From the NCBI GenBank assembly GCA_947568835.1, contig OX387602.1:18341021-18405020 (forward strand): 64,000 bases of DNA. Direction: 5' to 3'. The first letter of the stretch is position 1. Each line of letters starts with the position of its first letter. The notes under the pieces are model-generated. The model saw nothing but the letters and a program-made list of their open reading frames with translations. It was not told the origin of the DNA and ran no database searches. Below, in pieces: positions 1 through 12,100 of this stretch. The position numbers and the translations under genes are program-made. The DNA is from Protonemura montana (lineage: Eukaryota; Arthropoda; Insecta; Plecoptera; Nemouridae).

Positions 1-3000
1 GGTTTCCCTGCTGCATCCCCCTCCGTGGTGAGACAGGGTTCTTTATAGGCGGCAACACTAAACGTTCCGCTTCCAACGGTGGATTTATGGGGTTTTTTCC
101 ATGAATATGATCTATTTTATTTTCTATTTTAGGTAGATGAAGTGGAAGCTTTTTAAAAATACCTTCATCCACTATACTGCCGTCATCAATACGGGTTATG
201 GTCATTATTTCCACCACATCATCTGATGCCATGCTCAAGTCATCATCACTTCTGAGCCAATCGGTCTCCTCGTCTGATAAAATTGTCGAGTCCTGCTCAA
301 CAAAATTCCTTTCTCTCATTCTTAAAAGCCCATCATCACAATCTGACCTGCATGCACCATCACAATCCAAAGAACTGTTTCCATCATCACCACTTGACTT
401 ATACTCTCTGACGTTGTCAATTACATCTGGTGAGTCTTCCGAAATAGCATTAATTTCTGGAATAAAATGAACATTGTTCACACTACCATCCATCTCATCA
501 AGTCTTTTGCCAAATGTCCTCAGTTTCAGTTCCTTAAAATAGGCTAGTCGAGGTAGCATGCTAGCTTTGTTTTCTTCAAATGATAAATCAACATTTGAAC
601 CCCAGTAGCGTAGTATTGGTTTGAAAACTGCAACGTCTTCTTCGATGTCAAATAACTCGGAAAATGAGTCACCACTCAATGTTTCTTCCGACGAAGATGT
701 CGACATTGGCAGGCATTGCACGTTGGCTAATCTGTCTCCCTTCTTCACATTTACATCTTCAGCTTTCTCTTCTAGCTTGTCATATTTTTTAGGGCTATTT
801 TTATATTGAGAGAGAGGGGAGATTGATTTGGTCAAAAGCACCGTAGCATTTCGTTGTGAAAGTACTTCGTAATTGTCTTTAAAATCGAGTGAATCAATCT
901 CACTCTCGTAACCTATCGATTCCAATTGACTGACAGAATGAATACTTTTGCTGCCCGTTAAAGACAAAGCAATATCGCCCACTTTATGGTAGCCAAGGTC
1001 GCAAACTTTGTACTCCAGGCTGTCAGATTCTTGACTTGAATGATCATCAATATCCTCTAAACTAATTTGAAGTGAACCGCTAGAAACCACAGTGCATTCT
1101 TTATCATCAACAAGCTCTTTGCCATCTTTGCCAGCAGACTTCAATTCAATTTCTGAATCAGTCCGAGCTGAAATTTTCTTACTAGCCGAGCTGCAAGGTC
1201 TAGTACTTGGTTTGGCAGGCTCAAGATCCTCCACCTCTGGACCCCTGCAGTAGGACGCAACTGCATCATCCAAAACTGCCTCCTCTTCAATCATTTTCAA
1301 GTCTGCTCCCTCGTTGGCGCAGCTATTTATTAAAGTGAACATAGATTTGCATCTATTTTGAACGTCTCCTTGCGCTTTCCAATCTTTGAAGACATTGTCA
1401 TCAAGCTGAACCTCTTCAAGCAGAGCCAATTCAGACATGCATTGCGATTTGCTGCTGGGAGCCTCATCTTTCACTGGTGTGCTAGTCAAGCAATCAAAGT
1501 CTATTCCATCAGGAAAACTTTCTTCGAATAATTTAGAACGGTTTTCTTCAGTTTTAGCTGGATCTTCAAGGTGAGACTTCTCTCTATCACAAGCAGGCTT
1601 GTACGACAAGCTTATATCATATCCAGAGCTTTTTTTGGATGTGAATTCGGAAATCAGGTCATCTAACGATAATTCTTTGCATCTGGATGAACCGGCATCA
1701 TTACTCCTGCTCGATACCTCGGAATTGGTGACAGTGTATGTGCGGCTCAGTAGATCATTAGCAGCTATACCTGTATCAGAGTTATTCTTTATGAACGTTC
1801 GACTTAGGTCGTCTTGAAGAGATGTTCTGTCCGATGCTCCAACCGTATGCGTAGCATTCATTTCCAAATCACTTGGTTTTTTTGTGCAGGCTACAAACCT
1901 TGGGCTGTTTCCTTGAGAAGAATTAGAATCACAGCCAAAGCTTGAGACATTTCTCTTGCCAATGATATCTCGCCGTAGCTTTTCGTTGAACGGCCTAACA
2001 TTAACATCACACTGACCCTCGCTTACATTGATGGTTTTCATAGGAAAGGCAAGGTTCTGAGGACGTACCTTGGCTTTGTGTTTTATCGCCAACACTGGGA
2101 TCTTTTTTGCAGTCGATGCATTCGATTTATTTTTGCTGAAAAGGTCTAGGTCGACTTTAGCATTAGCATTGAGAGAATGGATGTCATGCATGGTTTTTGA
2201 ACTCTGTGTTTCAGGAACAGGCAGTCTCGACTTAAAGTTCGCTACGTCTCTCTTGGCGTTCAGATCCAGTTCCGGGAAAGTTTCCGCATCTTCCCCATCG
2301 CTCGTCAACAAATGTTTCAGATTTTCAATTTCCCTGGAGAGTAGGAAAGGAAGGAAGAAGGATAACAGGGTAGGACTTCAATTTTCAATTCACATTCTGC
2401 ATGCCTCACAAATTCTTGCATAGACCTTTGGGAGATTCTTGTCTAGGTATACAGCACCCAATAAGCAAAAACACCTTGTAAACAAGCTAGTAAACAAGAG
2501 AAATTGGATAACAGGAATTATCAATGAACATTTTAAGCAGTGTCTTTGAAATAAACCGATAAAGTTAAGTACACTCACCGATTATTTGAGCCATCTGTTT
2601 TCTTTGATGGAGTGCTTCCCTTGTTGTGCTGAGATTGCACCCCTTTCACGTTGATCGTTTCAGAGAACTCATCCCCTTTGCTTCCTTTCCTTCCCTTTGG
2701 TGAAGGCTCTTTCTCGTGTTTCACCGGAGTCTTGACGGTCGGCGATTCCTTCACGTCTCTGCGACCTTTCTGCGGAGACACCCCGCGGGACCGCACGGCT
2801 CTCGGCTCTTTTGAAGCCACGGTGTACTGAGGGACGTTCGGCCGCTTCACGGGAGACGCTGAACTCTGCCGGTAGCTGGAACGGTGAGCTGTACGACGGA
2901 AGCTCGAGGCACTCACTGTTTCCTTTGGCGACGACGAGTCCATCATGCTTCGAGCCACTGAAACACAGGGACGCAAATCGTTAGCTTTAATTCCTTAGGA

Positions 3001-4901
3001 AGCATAGAAAGTCACACCTATTGATATAGTTTTGAACGATAAGCAAATAAGAAAAAACAGATTTATTTTTTTCTAGCTTTGTAGCTAGTTTGAGGACTTT
3101 TTTGAGTTATGTAAATTTTTAAGCAATGTGGTTCAAATTCCTTAAATTAAGAGAATTGTCTACACCTAGCTTTTCGAGAATAACATACACAGACCACGAG
3201 TGTGACTGATTTGAGGCATTGCAGTTTGCAGGAGTTCCTTCTTCACACTAGTAGAAGTATCCCCACCTCCTGTTCGAGCCGCCGAGTATTTCTCTTTTGT
3301 TATCTCTCGCCGCGATTTATTCAAAGGAGGAGCGCGATACTGGAATCAAACAAAAATAAGGCACAATTCAAACAATGTACATGTATAAAACTGTCCAAAT
3401 ACTAATTAGAGCCCCTATGTTTAATGTTAATAGTAAGGTAAATATTGCAGATAAATTTAATTGGTAATGAGTAATGACCTACTCTACTTGCCTTTGCAAA
3501 AAACTGTGTTAAATACAGATTCGTTTACTATAAAATCAAAATGGTTATGACCTAAACTTATATGCACAAATTTAAAATTTTGGATGCTTTCATCTGCCTA
3601 AATTTAATTTAATTTATTTACAGAATGACCATGGCAACTTAAAGGAAACATTTTTATAATTTAAATTAGAAGTTGCTCTGTTGAAGACCTGATAGTTATG
3701 ACATAGATATTAAACTTCCCAACAATGAGGCGTACCTTAGTCCTGGCATCAAGTCTCTCTTTAGCCATCACTGCTTCAGTGGTGGCATTGGACTTGTGAG
3801 GCAGCCTCGAATGTTTTTCACGGCACCACTCGATGTGTCTGTCGTACGCCTTGGGCCCAAAGTGCCGCTCACAGGTAGGGCACTGATCATAGTTGGAAGG
3901 TCTGGTAATGGCTGTCATCGTCGGCTCTTCCTCTGCTGGCCCACCGTTCACGCCACGAGCTGCACGGATGGCTCGCACAAACTCCAGATGTTGTTCCTTC
4001 CATTTTGATGACGGCTGCTTCGCAGGTGTCTTCTCCACTTTTTTAGACTTTACAATGACAGGCAGATACTCGGCCAGATCTGTTCCTTGAATGCGCTGCT
4101 TTGTGGAGTCGAATATCTTTCGTTTCTTGCTGGCGCTTTTCTCGCACGAGACATAATGGCGGCCGAGCGATTCTTGAAGGAAAGTTCGATTGCATATCGA
4201 ACAGGGAAATAATGGTGGCGGCGTGCTTGGACCTAAAAGATGAACAATTGTTTTGGCCCAGCTATGGAGTAAATGGAGAATTTGGACCAAGGCTTATCCA
4301 CCGCACATGAAAAGCAATGTGGTTTTTTTTAATTGGCATGCTATAAATTTACTTAAATCGTCTCAGGTGGGTCTTAAAATAAGGATAAAACGCCTACAGA
4401 TACGGCCTCCTACTGATCTTGTGTTGCCAAACAACACGTGATCCTTGCCTTATACGTACAGCGAAAGACCTACACAGTAATAATGAGAGTGGGTTCCCCA
4501 GTAATTAATCGCATTCTTGCGTACCAGGCGTTATAATCTTGGCTTTATGTAAACATCATTGCAGTTCTTCGCGCAAGGCTTCAAGATTGAACAAATTGAG
4601 GATATCTAAATATAAACTAGATAATTGTCAAGCGTGAACAGACGGAAATATCTAGGCCCTGTGACCGAAGACTGCTGTGACGACCCTCATGTCAACCTTC
4701 AGAACGTGCATCAACACCTGACAGTTTTAAGTCTTATACGGTAATAAATGTGTAAAAACCCAAACCCAAAAGACTCAAAATAGTAAAATTGTTAGTAATT
4801 TATTTAGAATCGTCATATTTAGATTATTTATGTCTATTTGAAGCGATATTTTAACTAATTTTAATGTGAAGATTATCAACAGTACCTTCCAGGTCGGCCA
4901 T
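1..4901 (-). CDS. ZC2HC1: ZC2HC1-type C2HC zinc-finger protein with very long acidic tail (partial, 3' end outside window)
   Basis: Five coding exons read on the minus strand: 4886-4901, 3736-4232, 3189-3339, 2579-2957 and 1-2333 (open at the edge). All junctions are GT-AG and reading phase is kept at each. The start gives MADLEGPSTPPPLFPCSICN. Two C2HC fingers are seen: C16/C19/H31/C35 and C123/C126/H138/C142, the second in the context YDQCPTCERHFGPKAYDRH, which is the signature spacing of the ZC2HC1 (FAM164) family. After the fingers come a basic Ser/Pro-rich stretch and then a 777-codon Ser/Asp/Glu-rich exon with no recognised domain. The visible protein is at least 1125 residues, against roughly 300-550 for vertebrate family members. 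The biochemical role of the family is poorly known; zinc binding is inferred from the fingers. It is divergent from ECHDC3 with 207 bp between start codons, and X-box-like sites in that gap suggest RFX control. Confidence 0.85.
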
Positions 4902-5108
4902 CTTCGTTGCTCTGAGCAACCAGGGAGATACGAAGCTCCTATTGGCTACAAAATCATCGTGGTACGGTTGTCATGACAACCCGGATAAACTCGGTAAACA
5001 AACCAGTGTCAATTTTATCAAGCAAGCTAATTTCAGTTTGTTGACCGTGTTCTCGTGTTCTTGATCAATCTCTACCACGTCTATTAATAGATCTCAGCGT
5101 TAATCAAC
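4902..5108. promoter_or_regulatory. Bidirectional promoter ZC2HC1 / ECHDC3 with two X-box-like palindromes
   Basis: This 207-bp gap separates two divergent start codons and must hold both core promoters and 5' leaders. Positions 4906-4920 read GTTGCTCTGAGCAAC. Positions 4966-4981 read GGTTGTCATGACAACC, a perfect 16-bp palindrome. Both fit the RFX X-box pattern RYYNYY-N(1-3)-RRNRAC, with spacers of 3 and 2. A CCAAT box lies on the minus strand at about 4941-4946. Binding by RFX is inference from the pattern. Confidence 0.6.
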
Positions 5109-7358
5109 ATGTCCACGGTGTCTCGAATGTCTCTGGCAGCTGGAAAACATGTATGGAGACTTTTCACGTCTCAGAAAAACCCTAAATTACTTATTTTATT
5201 TGTTAACCTAAATCTTAAAATTAAAATCAGTAATGCATTACCATAGTTTGTTACACAATAACTTTTGTTTGCTTGTTAGGTCATGTATTCCTCAATAAAA
5301 GTAAATGTAGGTGCTTGATCGATTTTTTCCATTTGTTTGATGCACTTGCTTTATTTGCAGTTCCTAGCTCACTCTTTCAGCTCAGTGGGTGGCAGGCAGT
5401 GCCATGCACAAAACCTGTTGGCGGTGAGTTGCAGATTTGTGCGAACAATTAAGAAAAAAGATTTTGATTGATATTATTCTATTATACGAATGCTTTCACC
5501 TATTTAATGTTCCTGTTGAGCTCATACAAGTTAAATTATTTTATATTTCTGTGTCTGCACATTTATTATTTATTTTATTTCACAAACGTTGTAATATAGT
5601 GCTGGTCTCAAAGAAAATAGACCTAATGTATGGGAATAAAACTTAAAAGACGCTAAAATAGGAAAATGATAAATTTAAAAAAATTTGACAAGAATATAAA
5701 AAATTATTTGACCTGTACATTATTGACTGAGACATTTTAGACTGGTACAACATTTTCATGTTTCTTTGAGAAACAAATGACCAATGCTCAATGGTTTCTC
5801 CAAAGATATCAAGAATTCGAGGCAACCCCAAACGATGTGTATCCAGAAGCACACCTTGCCTTCGAGATGTGGTTGAGCCGCTAACTACAATGACGCAGTT
5901 GAATGGTGTTCGTAAAATTATCATGTCTAGCAATAAAACAAGGTGAGCAACTTGTTACCATTGCAGACAGATAGGTATCACAGACAGACACTTTTCTCCT
6001 CGCTCACGCTCCATTTGTACAGGAATGCATTATCGCTACAAATGATGGAAGACTTAATCCACAGCATCACGTGTAACCAAGATGATCCAGCACTAAGATG
6101 CATCGTTTTGTTCGGTGATGGCAGAGTTTTTTCTGCTGGTCACAACCTTAAGGAATTGGTTGGTACTTGAATAAATATAACTTTATGAAATCAAATAAGT
6201 AGTACTTGCAATCTCGCGCTAACTCTCTTACAGACAGCAAAGGATGGCAGCGAGTTCCACCACCAGGTGTTTGCGGCGTGCTCGAGGCTGATGCTCGGAA
6301 TCATCCAGTGCCCAGTGCCGGTAATCGCGGTCGTGCAGGGCCTTGCCGCTGCCGCTGGTTGTCAGCTTGTGGCAACGTGTGACATTGCACTCTGCACCGA
6401 AGGCAGCACCTTCTCCACCCCAGGGTGAGAGACACTGTGAAGTTAGATTTAGCTAAAGATTTTAAATTGCAGAAGTGTATGTTTGTCTTGGCAGGTACAA
6501 TTATTTTTTGTGACCAAAAAAGTTGTTATGCGACTTGTCACTTCCTATGTTTATTATAGATTTTAATTGAGCCGTGTAACATGCAACATTCCTTCACATT
6601 ATTACGCGATCCACCCCCAGGAGAAGTTTGAAATGATAAAAATGCACTTATATTCATACATTATCTATAACATTGACCATAAACAAAACTAATAAAAGAC
6701 AAAATGGTCAGATGGATACCTATAGACTCAAATTTAGTTCGAAATAAATCACAAAAAGGGGCTGATTTTGTTGCAGTGCTAGTTTTGGCATCTTCTGCTC
6801 AACCCCGGGCATTGCAGTGGGTCGCGCGGTCCCTCGAAAGGTGGCTGCACACATGTTGTTCACTGGCTTGCCATTGACAGCCGATGAAGCTCTGAGAGCC
6901 GGTCTCGTGTCTAAGGTTATATCCGAAGAGAACCTTGGTAAAAACTTGACTCTGCTAAACGAGGGTTGCACATGAAAATATTGAGTTTTTCCAGTTCTCT
7001 TTATGGTATTTTCCTTTTTTCAGAGGATGAACTGAAGGTTATTATCGATGCCATTAAATCCAAGAGCCGTTCCGTTATCGAAATAGGAAAAAATTTCTTC
7101 TACCAACAAATAGAAACTGATCTGAAAACTGCCTATAAGTATGTTCTTTTGTCTCTTCTTACAATTAATGATATTTATTTATTTACCAGTGACTTAACGT
7201 TCCATTCCGCTAACAAATAGATCTTGTATCGTTGCAGGCTTGGGGAGGAGGTGATGGTAAACAACCTTTCATTGGGTGACGGCCAGGAAGGTATCAAGAG
7301 CTTCATTGACAAGAGGAAACCTAACTGGAGTCACACTAGTGATAAAGCGTCAAACTAA
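5109..7358 (+). CDS. ECHDC3: Enoyl-CoA hydratase domain-containing protein 3, mitochondrial (complete)
   Basis: Eight exons: 5109-5150, 5361-5423, about 5806-5942, 6023-6158, 6234-6424, 6777-6937, 7024-7138 and 7238-7358, giving about 321 residues (human ECHDC3 is 303). The first 35 residues are Ser/Arg/Ala-rich with no acidic residue and look like a mitochondrial presequence. Crotonase-fold motifs appear in family order: RNALSLQMMEDL, FSAGHNLKEL (about 117-126), GLAAAAGCQLVATCDIA (about 163-179), FCSTPGIAVGRAVPRKVA, MLFTGLPLTADEAL, and a C-terminal DGQEGIKSFIDKRKPNWSH. The glutamates used by true enoyl-CoA hydratases are absent (Gln follows GC near residue 170, and FSTPG replaces FGQPE), as is normal for ECHDC3, so a simple hydratase role is doubtful. 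The family is tied to fatty-acid metabolism and insulin response in vertebrates. The start of exon 3 is the least certain border; it was chosen as the one acceptor that keeps phase. Confidence 0.93.
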
Positions 7359-8074
7359 TGGCGCAGCTCACATCAGCTTCCACGTTAGCTTTAAAACGAA
7401 CACTCGAAGACAATACCACATTCCTATACCACATAGGATTACTATACACTTTAAATTTAACATAGATATTTTAAAATATACAAGCAGTGTGATGATTTAT
7501 GCAAATGCTCAAATGGGTCAAAGCATTTCACCCAGGCCAACAATATTTGCTAGGACACAACTATATGGCACGTGTAGTTTGCGTAAAATGAACTAACTTA
7601 AGATTATGATGCCGTTGTTGGTAAGCTTTGGGTTATAACTTTTAATAACAATGGCATACTTTTAATAATACTCTACAGAGTTCAATTTGAAGCAGGAAGA
7701 TTTTTGCTTCCCACTATATTTGGTTTTAATTCGTACTTGCCAAAACTTAATGTATGCACTAATATAGACAATACAGCTTTTAAGCTGGTGCGGTAGAAAT
7801 TAGGATTACTGAGATGATACAGGAAAAACAATTAGCTTCGTTTGAGCCTTGTTAGTGTTATTGGCATTTTTAATAAAATATATTTTATTGATACACTGTG
7901 GAACTTTAATAGAATTAGACTTACTTCCAAACAATTTGCTCAGGAAATTAATGTAATAATGTTTGCTTTACTATAGAACCTTTAGCTCAAAGGTTGCAAT
8001 TGTTATGCATTAAAACATTTGGACAAGTATTTTACTGGATATGATCATGAAAAGGTAGTATCATAAAGTACAAA
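7359..8074 (+). other. ECHDC3 3' UTR and convergent intergenic space
   Basis: No gene is seen. An AATAAA signal at 7872-7877 probably ends the ECHDC3 transcript, giving a 3' UTR of about 0.5 kb. The next gene, pino, converges from the right. Confidence 0.5.
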
Positions 8075-9159
8075 GGCAATCACACTCACTAAAACTTTAT
8101 TATCATTCTAATAATATTCTATATAAATTAATCAGTTACAATTCATAGGGATACAACTAGAAATCTTTTACTGGCATTTATTGGTAAAAGAGCAGAGTAT
8201 GTTTATTGCGCAAAAATTTGAACATACCAACGAGTATGGTTCTCTGCCAGCGATCTGGGCAGGTACTAACTCAGTCCATGCAAGGGCGTTGACTCAATTG
8301 AACCATACCTATATCAAACATCAAAATCTAAATAAAGTCAGCTTGTTTAGAAATTTGGCTACTTATCACACTACGGATTTTGGTGTTGCACCTAACGTTA
8401 TTTAATATTGAACAAATTTTTTGTTCATTATTAAAAATGAACCGAGTGAAAATATTAAATTATTAATAGAAGCTAATCAGATATCAATAAATGCAATATA
8501 AATCATCCAAATATATGTGAAGTACATCTGGGTACTTCTAAATAAATTAATTTTTAAGAGACAATTAAAATCATAGATTGAGCATATGATTAACTAAGGA
8601 CTAAGCTAATATTAATTTTTAATTATGATAATGTTGCAACAAGACAAAAATTACGTTATGAATCAGATCTTGGCGGCAATGACATGTACACCTAATATTT
8701 ACACCCTGTAGAAATTCAACTACCAGGCTTGTACGATAAAGCATCTGAAGGTATAAAATAAGCAATTCTTTCAACATTTTCAACTAGATACAATTTCAGA
8801 GCAAAGCGTATTAAACTTTGACCTCCAGACTAATTTGCTATGACAACATGATTAAATTTTAATTTAAAAACAAAGCTCAGTAAGAAATTGATAGGCTCAA
8901 AAATGGTTGTAATTTTGTCAGCTCGACTGAGGCAAACAATCCATCCTGTTTTAAATACCTAAATTCACCTATTTATTTTTCATGTACAAGCCTGCATACT
9001 TCGTATTCCACTTCTAAACCTAATTGTGGCACTCGCTAACACTTCAGTCTTGGAAATAGTACAGGTTAAGCATCAACCGACAAGCAGCGTTCGCTTAAAG
9101 ATTGATGAAATAGAATTAGGTGCGTGCCACATTTGAGTCCACTAGGGCAAGGTACGTCG
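8075..9159 (-). other. pino: Probable 3' UTR of pino
   Basis: This AT-rich stretch follows the pino stop codon on the minus strand. An AATAAA on the minus strand at 8096-8101 is the likeliest poly(A) signal, giving a 3' UTR of about 1.1 kb. A 74-codon plus-strand ORF inside (8181-8405) has no recognisable features. Confidence 0.45.
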
Positions 9160-12100
9160 TCATGACGTCGCAGTCATCTTCTCGATGCGACTGCAGAGTC
9201 GGGCCTCCTCGTCAGCGGTCAGGGACTTGAGGACGCGGGCACTACGCTCTTTTTTGCTCTGTAACGAGCACTCGCCTTCCCAGCGAGCCTTGCCGATAGC
9301 GTGAGACTAAAACAAACACGATTCTGTTCAGTAATGCCATCTGCTTATCAGGTACAAACGTGGTCAAGGCTTAGAATTGATTGAAATAATGTTGCTACCA
9401 TTTTTAATTATGATTACTGCATTATGGTTTTAGACTTATGACTTGATCTAGCCACAAGTTTTTCAAAAACTATTTCAAACTGGGTTTTTGAAGAAGTAAA
9501 AATGAACTTAATTGCTGGACGTTTTGTTACTATCTTTTATTATGACAAAAGCTATTTATTTTGTGTACTATCAATCAGATATGTTCCCAGCCAATGTTTG
9601 TTGCAAATTATCATGAATCTAGCTTGAGAGTCCTGGCATTCAATGAAGCTGGTATTATGTCTTCTAATGGACTGCAGCTATGAAGCCAACTCACCATAGT
9701 GAGGTCTCGCTTCCAGACATTGGTACACCGGCCCTCGCACTCCATGCAAGGTCGCACCAGGCTGTATCCGCCGCACTCCCGGCAGTCAAGGGACACATGC
9801 TCCTCCTGCCAGCTCACACCACACCTGCAAACGCAAGGACAGGTCAGTAACCGCAACAGCCACTTAGGCAAACGCAAAGGCACGCCACCAATCGCAGAAC
9901 GTTGCATATAAGGGCAGCTGCGTGGAATTAGAAGCACAACATGTTTTGAATGGAGATAATACATCGACTTAGAAAGAATAAGGTAAAAAGGTATTGAAAA
10001 AGTAGAAAGAAATCCCACTATTGAAAAATTTTAATTCCTTAAATTTTGGGGGTGATTAATTTAAAATCATTTCTCAAATCTGGCAGATGAACAAGGTAGT
10101 GTGTTTTACTGACTTTTCTTTCCTCCTTGCATTAAGTTTGTTTTCTATTCTTGTTTCTACGGTAACACATAGTAAAACAGAATGCAGTACCTTTCTAATT
10201 CTTTCTTCCAAAATGGAAATGGAACTTTACCAAAGTAAGCATTATCTTTTCTCCAGCACTTTGTAACCAAAGCTGGTAACTGATAGACCAGAAAAGTCTC
10301 AAGTCCTCGGGAAATGACCAAGCAATAGCCTGCATCCAGCAAAAGGTAAGTCAGCAGAACTCACGTGAAACACGAGTTGAGCTGAACTCGGAGTTCCTCG
10401 ATAGAGATCACGGCATCCTGGTTGTTGTTATTGTTGTAGTTGTGCAGCTCCTCGAAGGAACTGCTGATGCTTTGGTTACTTTTGAGACTGTTCAGGCTCA
10501 GGTTACTGCTGAAAAAGGATTTCATTCAGATTAACTAAAATTTCATAATTTTTCATATTTTATATTTTTTTTAATATCATTTTATCATTTTCATATTATT
10601 TCATTTCATCTTATAAATATATTGTCATCAAAATAACTTGATTCAGAGAGAGAATGAACGAGAGGTCAAACCATTCTCCAGTCACTAAACTGCGCCTGGT
10701 AAGTATGTTACCCACTACACATGTATGCACATGGGTTGCCTATAGTAGAAGCCACTAATAAAGCCATTATGAAGAAAGTAGTAAAAAAAAAATTGCAATG
10801 ACCAAAGATCCTTGTCATGAGCACGAAGATTTATGCAATTTACTACGAATTGCAATTACTGATCACGTCTAATTAGAATTGTACACTCCATAATCTTAAA
10901 CGAGATTAAGTTATAATTGCAGCACCGGCGGCGGTGGCGGCGGCGACGGCGGCATGTGGCGCCAGGTAAGTAGAGATAATAATTAAACTCTAATTAGTAA
11001 TTACCTGCGATGCCGATCACGATTTAACAGCTCTGACGGATGCTGAACGCTTGTGAGAGACATTGTCGAGAAAGCTGCAACAAAGGACAAGCACTCTATT
11101 AGTAAAGCCGCTCAAAGCGTGGAAAAGTCAAAACGACATGCAATAAGTGGTAGGTTGGAAGTTACATATTTGCATGCGGTATACAGGGGGCCAGCCAGGC
11201 GCCCATGCCGGCACCGAAGTCTGTCTGGACCACGGCAAGGCACGCAATGGGCTTGGCGCCTCCAGTCGAGCGATAACGCATAGAGTCTTACGCCGATTAC
11301 CAAACTCTGTGCACGCAATGTTGACGCTCACGCATTGATAACACACTTCAGGCGCGGAGAGCTTACCTGTAATGATAACGAAGCAAAGCTCCCTGACCCC
11401 AATGTGTACCAAATTCGAATTATCACGCGCCCGCGCGTTTGGTGAAATACCAATTGTGTCTCAATGTTTTTGAAAAGAGATATGGAATTCTTGTCCGGAA
11501 AGCGGAAAGTTGGATAATCAGGTAAATGCGACCTAAATACCGATCTTGGTGCCCTGCGATTATTTGGACTCTTCGAATAAAACTGTTGAAGAGTCGACGG
11601 TGGGTCGGTGAATACTTCCGCAATTTACATTGGCTATCTGGTGAGACGGCGGAGACGGCGGCGACGGCGGCGACGCTCCAGCCAGCCAGTGCCTGGAGCC
11701 GACTGGCAGACTCCTTTCCCCTTCCCGCGACCCCCCAAGCGTCTACAGGATTCCATCCCAACCCGGTCGCAATCAGCCTCGTAGTGGAAAATACCCGCGG
11801 CCCCACCCTGATACCGAGTCATTCAACCCCGGAGGTTTCCACCCAGCCACCCACCCTTTTCCATTCGGCGCGTCTCATCTGCGAGCGCGTGCACTCGTAA
11901 ATTGAGCAAAACAAATTCTTAAAGCGACTACTCGTAGATGTATAAAGCGTGTGTTTTTCAAACGAGCAAACAGTGGTCGATTTGAAAAATTCCTACGACG
12001 ATTTTTTCCACCCTAAGTGGCTCATTCTGCGCGGATCATAACAATTTCCCAGATGCGATTGAGCGCAAGGGAGTGGGGCGTTTAGACGAGACAGAGAAGC

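Noticed and set aside
7276-7596. 106-codon plus-strand ORF
   Set aside because: It overlaps the last ECHDC3 exon in another frame and then runs into the 3' UTR; no family features.
8181-8405. 74-codon plus-strand ORF
   Set aside because: Lies opposite the probable pino 3' UTR, AT-rich, with no motif or promoter.
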